Source: Trissonchulus latispiculum
Lineage: Eukaryota > Nematoda > Enoplea > Enoplida > Ironidae
Assembly: GCA_030248195.1 (NCBI GenBank)
Contig: JASAND010019722.1
Coordinates: 40,953 to 104,952, forward strand
Direction of reading: 5' to 3'
Length of the DNA stretch: 64,000 nucleotides
In this document: one piece after another, positions 20,821 through 29,800 of the stretch
Numbering within the stretch: the stretch's first letter is position 1
Layout of the letters: each line of letters begins with the position of its first letter
Program-made: the position numbers and the translations under genes
The notes under the pieces: generated by a model
Told to the model about the DNA's origin: nothing
Seen by the model: the letters and a program-made list of their open reading frames with translations, nothing else
Databases searched by the model: none

Positions 20821-23800
20821 GTACGTATGTACCTTCTTATCGTTATTGCGTTGTTTTCTGCAAAAAATTTCTGTGTTTTCTCAGAAACTGCTGTTTTTCT
20901 CCAGAATGGCTTCAAACTGCTTTCTGGGTCCGATCCTGTCCAGAGTTTCAATCTAGTTTTAATCATTATACTGATTTCGAAGCAGACTTATATATTTTAG
21001 TCGTAGGAGAATACGTAAGTTTTCTTAATGCCAATCAGTCTTGCTGCACGCGGCTTGCCCTTTCTAGTGTTAGGAGAGAAAATGTTAAAAGATGTAAATT
21101 ATATAGATAAAAGGTCGGATTTATATCTGCTGAATCCGGATTAACTTAATCCAAATAATTCTAATCCAAAACGTTTGATAGGATTGAATTTACGATAAGA
21201 GTAAATCCCCATAAGTTTTAGGGTTGACTGACAATGGACTGGATTCGGATCGAAATATTTTCCCAATATTGATCAGTCCCTATAGTTCCAGAAAGGGGTT
21301 ATCGATTTTGTGCTATATGGAGGCCTTTCCAATTCGCTCGTTTTCATCTATTTCACAGTTCAATAAACGATTTTAACCGGATTTTAAAATTATTTATATC
21401 ACTTTAAGTTTGTTGAGCTGAGTAATTGTATCTTAAAGCAAATTTTCGTATAACCTAGTAAACTAATAAATTAAGCTCACGCATACAGAAACATTTTCCC
21501 GTCCAAAGACGCATCGATTGACACAAGAACGAAAAATCTAATTTAAGACTTTAATGTTCTATATATATAACATAACATATATACATCTTAGCCAGCCGGA
21601 TTAGCTAAGAAGATGAGAGTCTTTCGGTTTTTGACACCATAGCTTCAGGTGACTGTCGTGACACCGTATATTTGAACAGTTATGCAGCTCGTCATGATCT
21701 GTCAATAATGCGTACTTATGTTATGGTTTTTACTTATGTGGTGTTGTAGGAATACGCTGTCAACTGTTCGGATCTGACTTGGCAAAGATTCTGGGACAGT
21801 GTTGATTACTTTGCCTTTGCACATTTTTCTGGCTGGGTTTTGAAGGCTATGCTGATCCGTCATTTTGGAATCTGCTGGTTTATTAGTGTTACCTGGGAAA
21901 TTACTGAAGTATTTATGCTCTTGTTTGAATAAATACTTATAACACTATTTGGAGTGTAATGTCGCCGCATTCCCCCCTCCTATTCTTTTGGTGAATTGTT
22001 AGCGTTTTTTAAAATCAGCCTCAGCACCATCTCATAAAACTGAACTGAGCCTTATAACACATAATATGCTAGCACATGCCATTTGGACAAGTGTTCGGTT
22101 TCTACAAAGAATCGGTTACCTCCCGCGTGTTTTTTCAATTTTGTAATTTCGTGCTGTTTCGATGGTACTTTGGATTGTTTGTCGGTGGTATTTCTCTTGT
22201 TTCAAACTGAAAATGCTAACTGCCTTAGACTTTTTAAATTTGCAAAGAAAGTTTAAATAAATCCGTATTAGTTTTGAATTGCTGGCTTTTTTATAATTGA
22301 ATTATTTTGTTTCGGAAACAAATCAGATTGTTTTTTTCTTGTAATCGATTTTCATCTTTTAATACGTCTACAACGGTTTTCATGCCAGTTTGCTTATTCC
22401 TGGTTAATTTTGAGCCTTTTAGACATTAAACGCCACGGGACATGTATGCACTTTGTACAAGAACTTACTGAGCTCACTAAAATTGTTTCTATAAAATATT
22501 AAGAAACATGTGCATTGAGTGCCGAATCCTAGAAGTTGGAGCATTTTTCAATGTTATAATAGTAACGTTTAAAACTTTAGAACGTTTCAGGCAGTCAGCA
22601 TGCTTTTTGTAAAGTGTTCAACTTTTACAAAAGAAATAATTTGGAACCCAAAGCAAGTAAAAATAGGTACATTTTTATATAATAGGTAAGCTTTGTTGCT
22701 ACTATAGGATTACGAAAGAGAACAGAGAAGTACATAGTACAGGTAGGGCGAGGAGGATTGTAATGAGTTATGGACATCACTGGCGCAACATTTTGCTTCT
22801 AAAGCTAAAATTTTTGGTGTCTTAATTGTTTTTCTTAGAAAGTTGTGTTTTTCTAAGAAACAGTTTGTGAAAACAGGGTAAAATCAAAACAGCTTGTAAT
22901 TGTGCGAAAACACTGTAAAAAAACAAAAAGGCGTAATGTATATAATTATACAGTCTTCTAAAGTTGAATGATGAAAAGTTAACGTGCGTAGTTAAGAAAT
23001 GAAATAATCACTTATCCCGTTCTTTTTAAACGCAATACATGGTTGTTCCTTATTTATGTGTGTGCTAATATTTTTAGCAGTTCTTTGCACATTTGCTTCC
23101 CAATTTCCAAGAGTGTTGGTGGGATGCTATTTTATTGGACATCATTTTATGTAATGGTTTGGGCATTTGGCTTGGCCTATTTATCTGCAAAAAATTGGAA
23201 ATGCGTATTTTCCATTGGGAGAGTATCAAGTACGACCAACCAGCTTAACACTTTGATTCACCAAATTATATATTCTTCTTAGTTTAGTGGGCAGCTGTTT
23301 TTCAGGGTATTTTTTACAAATTGACATTCCCCCCCTCCGAAAATGCCTCCCCCCCCCCGAAATCGCCCCCTCCCTGATTTTTTGGAGGCCCAAATTTTTG
23401 CCAAAAATAGACCAATTTTCAAAAATTTTCCGGCTTCGCCGGAAATTTTTTCGTGAAAATAGTTGTTTTAGCTTAAATCCTGGCATTTTTGAGAACTTTT
23501 GGCGTTGTACCATGCAAAATACGCCAAAAAATACAATTTTTTGGCTCATTTTTGCAAAAAATCTTCCCCCCCCCCGAAAATTTCTTCCCCCCCCCCCGGG
23601 AAGCCCGGAAAAAATCCCTAAAACATACCCTGGCTGTTTTTCTATTGCTTCATTGATTATATAGTTGAAGTTTAGCATATAATTCCAGGAGTGTTTTGTG
23701 TATACTTGACAAAATTTTTTCTTTTTCTTTTATTATATATGTAGTTCTTTTCAGGGTTTGTTTTTATTTTAAACAGACACAGGGCATACTTAAGTGTAAG

Positions 23801-26800
23801 TGGACAAATTTATCTATAGTGGGCAAAATCAAGACATTTTGCTGTGTAGTTCAATTTTTCAATGGGCAAAATATACTGGACAAATTTAGATTAGTGCGAG
23901 TGCGCAAACTTTTCAGATGCTTCTATTTATTATAAAAAAACAAGCCGTGGCTCGTGGAGTATTGGCGCCGTGACAAACGTGGCAGCAAATGTCAACATTC
24001 TTTACAGTGTAAACCAGGGGTTTTTTAAATTCGACCTGCGCAAATTTGCGTATTTTTATTTTCGAGTGCGTATTTTTGATTTCGACTGCGTAAAATTACA
24101 AAAATTGCTTCTCAACGTTTTTAACACTATAAACGCTTTTAGGGTCGAATTACTTCGTTTTTAAGAGTTTTTAAACAACGTTAAGACTCTTAGCTTCATT
24201 TTACGTTGCGTGCTCATAGAATTGCGGTGTCAAGGTACAGCTGGCGAAAAATATATACGCAGGGGGTCTGGGGGACGCAGCCCCCCAGAATTTGAAGAAA
24301 ATTTTAGATTTCGGAGTAAATTTGCTTTTAAAACTTTGAATTCGTTGCCTTGAGCAGTTTGACAATTAAGTGAATAGTTGGTTAGACAAATAGAGTTAAT
24401 GTTCCCTTGAACAGATAATTTTAGTTTCGCGTAAACGTAAACGTACACGTAAACTTCCACCCATTATTGTGTTCTCCACCCTGACTCTAATAAATTTATT
24501 ACTCTGGGCCTATGGACGGATCGGGTCTGTATGGTGTTGGCGTCGCGGTGTCTTCCAAACTGAGAAACTCAGTTTGCGAATTCCATCCAATCAGTCCGCG
24601 AATAGCTCGTCTTCGGATCGCTACGAAGCCACTCAATCTTTCCATTATAGCTGCATATGCCCCAACAGAAATGGCGGATGATACAAGCAAGGACGACTTC
24701 TACGAAGAACTCAGTTTTGCTATCGATTCTGTACCAAGACGAGACGTTCTGCTGATTGGAGGTGACTTCAACGCACGCGTTGGCCCGCCAGTTGGTACAG
24801 CTGAAAGACGATGTATAGGCCTACATGCGCTTGGCACTAGAAACGATAACGGGGACAGGCTAGCCTCCTTGCTCAGCCACTTTTCTCTGGTTGCTTCCAA
24901 CACTTCATTCAAACACAAGGCAGTGCACTGCACTACTTGGCGTTCTAATGATGGTACAACAACTTCACAAATTGATTACATCCTGGTCAAACAGCGTTGG
25001 CGGTCTAGCGTGCTTGATAGTCGTTCCTATTGGGGCTGCTGTCACTCAAGCGATCATGCCCTAGTCAAAGCTAGAATTCGTCTGAAGTTGAAGATCGAAC
25101 GAATACCGAAGCGAAGTCGTTATGATGTGGATAAGCTGAAGATACCAGAAACTCTATTGTCATATCAGCAGCAGCTCAGTGAACGACTGGCTAATATTGG
25201 TAACATCAGCACAGTTCCGGAAACATGGAATGCGCTGAAGGATGGTATTACCTGGTCTGCTGAAACTTGCCTCGGACTTGTCAGGCGACGTCAGACACCG
25301 TGGATCTCTGCGCCTTCCATCGTTGCTGCAGAGAATCTTCGTCGTAATCAGAGCCAGATGGATTCTCAGCAGAAAAAACGAGCAAAACGGCAGCTGAAGT
25401 CGCTGATTCGCCAGGACTTAAATAACTACTGGCAGAACCGGGCCAAAGAGATGAATCAGGCCATGCGAGTGGGCGATTCAAGGAAGTTATTCAGACTTTT
25501 ACGCGAAGATAAAGGGCTGAAAACGGGCCCGAGTGAGCAAATCAATGACGGTAACGGCCAGCCCATCAGTGAGCCGGATGAAAAGATTCAGGAATGGAAG
25601 CGCCACTTTAGCTCACTGCTAAATCCACCTGTCAACAGAAATGCGGCACTGCCTCCCATGGACTTTGAAGGCTTCTACACAATGTCAACAGATCCTCCGT
25701 CGTTAGCTGAAGTAAAGAAAGCCATTCACTCACAGAAACGTGGCAAAGCGGCAGGAGACGACGGAATTGTAGCGGAACTACTTTCTTATGGAGGTGATGA
25801 TCTGGCACGTAGCATCCACAGACTTTTAAATCTAATCTGGATAGAAGAATGCATCCCCAGTGACTGGAACACTGCGGTTATTGTTCCTCTTTTCAAGAAG
25901 GGAGACCGGAAACTGTGCAAGAATTACCGTGGAATTTCTCTTTTGATTGTAGCCTTCAAACTATTGGAAGTCATCGTTTTGGAGCGTGTGAGAGAGGAAA
26001 GGGAGCGAGTTGGACAGCGGGAAAATCAGGCTGGATTCAGGCCAGGAAGAGGGTGTATAGACCAGATATTTACGCTTCGTCATGTCTTGGAAACGAGACA
26101 CGAGTACAGAAGGCCCGTCTATACTGCATTCGTGGATTTCCGAGCAGCATTTGACTCTGTGAACCGAGATGCCCTCTGGAAAATTATGGAAAGTGAAGGA
26201 GTTCCGGCGAAGCTGATCACCATCCTCAAAATGTTATACAAGAACACGGAAGCTAAAGTTCGAGTGTACGGTCGTGACTCGCTTCCATTTCAGATAACGT
26301 CCGGCGTCCGGCAAGGGTCTGTAACAGGTCCCTTGCTTTTTAACTTCTGTATCGACTGGATTATGAAGATGGCTATGACCGATCCAACCTTTGGCATTCC
26401 CGCTGGAAATGAAACCATTACTGACCTGGACTTCGCTGACGACGTGGCTCTTTTAGCAACCTCGGTTCCTGTTCTCCAGTCGATGATTGACCGAGTTGTA
26501 AGATTTGCCGCTGTCGTGGGACTAGAAATCAATGTTACCAAGACTAAAGTCATGGGCCCAAAATGGTTACCGCCACCACAGCTATCCATAGATGGCGTTA
26601 CGTTGGAATCTGTAGATTCCTTTTGCTATCTTGGTAGCCTAATTAGCAACGATGGATCGTCATCTGCCGAGATTTCCACCCGTATAGGCAAAGCCCAGAG
26701 TGCTTTTCAATCACTAATAAGACCTCTCTGGTCCAAAAAGGCCGTCAGCATTACAACAAAAGCCAGAGTTTACGATGCTGCTGTGAGAAGTGTCCTGCTG

Positions 26801-29800
26801 TATGGCTGCGAAACTTGGTCCTTGAAAATAGCTGACCTGAAAAGGATTAGTGCATTTGAGCATCGTTGTTGGCGCAGAATCCTCCGAATCCTCCCACAGG
26901 CGCATGTAACTAATGCCGAAGTAGGCGCCAGGTTCCTGCATACTGAGAATATTGGGCTCATCCTGAAAAAGCGGAGGTTAACATGGTTGGGCCATGTACT
27001 ACGAATGCCGCAAAACAGGCACTTCCACGTAGTGCTAACATCAACAACGCCTCAAACCTGGCGAAGACCTCCTGGGCGGCCTCCCAAAACTTGGCTTCGG
27101 ACTGTTTTTGAGGATCTGGACTTTTTGGCAGGCCACGTTGTTTATGGCCGTCGTTGGAAGACCGAGTGGCTATCCATCTGCGCCGACATGGCCGCTGACA
27201 GATCTCAGTGGAGAGGACTCGTTCGTGACAGTAACCATAGTGCTGGCTAGGGATGAAGATATCTGTTGCCAGGATTAAGCAAGTAAGCATTATTGTGTTT
27301 AAAGCAAATTGTTGCTGTATACGTATATATAATACGTATTTTTTAGAAATATTCCAACAGCCAAGGGTAAATTGACTCGAGCCGTCCTGCAGTTTACACC
27401 AGTAAGGTAATAACAATCTAATTCAGTCTACTATAGTTTTATAGCATGCCTTTATGTAATGGAACAATAGTTTGTTGATGGAGATTGTTGATTGAAAACG
27501 GCTTGGCAATTCTGTCAGTTCAAGGTTATGAGAAGTTGTGTTTATTTGTCGACGCCCGATATATGGGACCGTATTAGATTCTTAGCGGCGAAGTTGTTTC
27601 AGTAATTTTTTAAACACCTCTGCTTTTATTTAATCAATTGATGTGTTATATTGCGAATTTAGTAATCTGTGTTTAGTTGGACTCACGTTCGCTGGCTGGA
27701 CCCTGAGTGTACGTACATGCGGGTGCTGGCTGTGTGGAAACTGGTCGTTGTTTGGCTGGTAAGCAAGTTCGTTTTTTGCTTTACCCGTTAGCATGTTTAA
27801 ATTTTCAGGCTTCCAGGTAGTTTGTGAGGCAACATGTCTTCGTTATTTTCCATTGAAACGTTCATACAGCAATAAGGTGTCTAAGTTAACCTTTTCCAAA
27901 ATCAAATTTCGTTATTTTTCTTTCCTAGTGGTTTGTCGTTTTTATTTTTTGGAAGTCTTGTGTTTCCTAAATTTGATTGTTGTTTTTTAGTAATTGTCCA
28001 CCTAATTTATTGATACCCTGATGTTTTTTTCGAATTGAATACTTTCTCCAGAACTATTACTATGGACAGGAAACCAACTGGTTTTATAATCAAAATAGCA
28101 TCGTTTGTTGAAAAAGTTTTGACGTTGGAAAAATTGACGATAGGATGTGGAAGCCAAAATACGGGAATGGCATTCAAATTGCATCGAATGCAATGTTTCC
28201 ATTATGTTTCAGTAGCAGTTTCTCAGAAATGACACACAACCTCCCATTTTGTCCCATTTCATTTTATCTACAAATGTGTGGTCAAAGGTCCATGCAGTAT
28301 CGGTTTGAAGTTCTGATCGGTTCCGCCTCCCATAACCTCAGACCATTATAGGATCATCTCAAAATACTGTACTCCGATGTGGTGATGTTATGGTCTAGAA
28401 AATAAGCAGTGCACGAATAGTCAAAAATTAGGATTGTTTCGTTTATTTGTATGGTCCCCTAAAAATGACGTTCGACAAAAAAGTGGTGACTCTATTATTA
28501 ATGAATTCCGATACTGCAAAAAATCTATATATGTAGGATGTTTTAGATAAATGAACTAAATACCTTCTTCCTTAAACACATTTTCAATGTGGAAACTGAA
28601 CATCCCTTAAATGCCGGTAGAATTTTTCTAATTGGCGCCATCGCAGCTCCTTCAATACGGTTGGTTTGATTTTTGGGTTGTATTGATTTCATGCTTTACA
28701 TTCATAGCGCGTTGGATTAAACGGATTAAAAATCAGCCGGATTAAAGTTTTAACAGCTGTTACTTTAAACGGATTAAAATTAATTCGTTTAATTTGACCA
28801 TTTTTAATCCGTGGATTAAACGAGTTAATTTTAATCCGTTTAATCCGCCATTGAAGAAACAGTGATTAAAAATTTTAATTCGTTTAATCCACGTAGTCGC
28901 ACGAGGATTCCCCTCAAAGTCCGAGGGGTACGGAATTTGGAGGGGTGATTGTTTTATAAATATGCTAAACATAGCGCTATTTTTCAAGTATACACTGTAT
29001 AAGTTAATTTCTATCACAAAAATAAACGGATTCTGTGGTCGAAAGGGCAAAAAATGAGTAAAGATGCCCGGCAGAGCCTGAAAATTGGCCTTCTGAGCGA
29101 ATTTTTCGGGGCAAGATCTGTTACGAAAAGGGGCATCCTCTGGTTGTACTGGTTGTAGGTGGTTTATGGCCCCCACGCCACTACAATAAGCCCAGCCCAC
29201 TGCATTACGCTATTTTGCTTTCTTGTTGTAGACAGTACTATACCTATGTCACAGATCCACAATGCTACAGAGTTGGAACGCAGTGTTGGGTGTATTGGTA
29301 TGTTTTCTTGTGCAAACAGTGATTATTTATAACAGCACTTTTATTTTGCGTAAATATAGTTTTGTCCTTTCGCTCCGCCATAAATGTAGTAGCCTTTCAC
29401 TTCGCTTTTGGATGGTCAAAAATTTAGAGAATATTTCACCTTTATTAAAATTGGTCCCATCCCAAGAGTTTGTCACAATTACTCAAATGAACTCTGTCAG
29501 AACATCCAGTAATGCTACAAAGGTTCTTAACCTCTGAAGAGACACATTTTTAACGGACTGAATCCGTGCAAATTTGAATCGAATCGTTACGACAAGAGCA
29601 GACGCTGATGTAATGTACTACTGATGGCTTACTTTGGAGGTAGCAAGCTTTTAGCACCCAGAACAGATTGCTGACGTGTGTGACTCTTAGCGCACTTTTT
29701 ATCTGTTTCTAATTCTGATAATACACAGAACTGGCTACTTTGTGTTTGATATGTATTGTCAGTCTCCCAAGAGGGTTTTTGCTTCCGAAAAATTTTAATT

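Noticed and set aside
27793..27890. Open frame considered as the PS synthase exon after 27758
   Set aside because: It has an acceptor-like start and a donor-like end, but its protein only loosely resembles the family. The exon at 28547-28659 supplies the exact '[11 protein letters not shown]' segment in the right phase.
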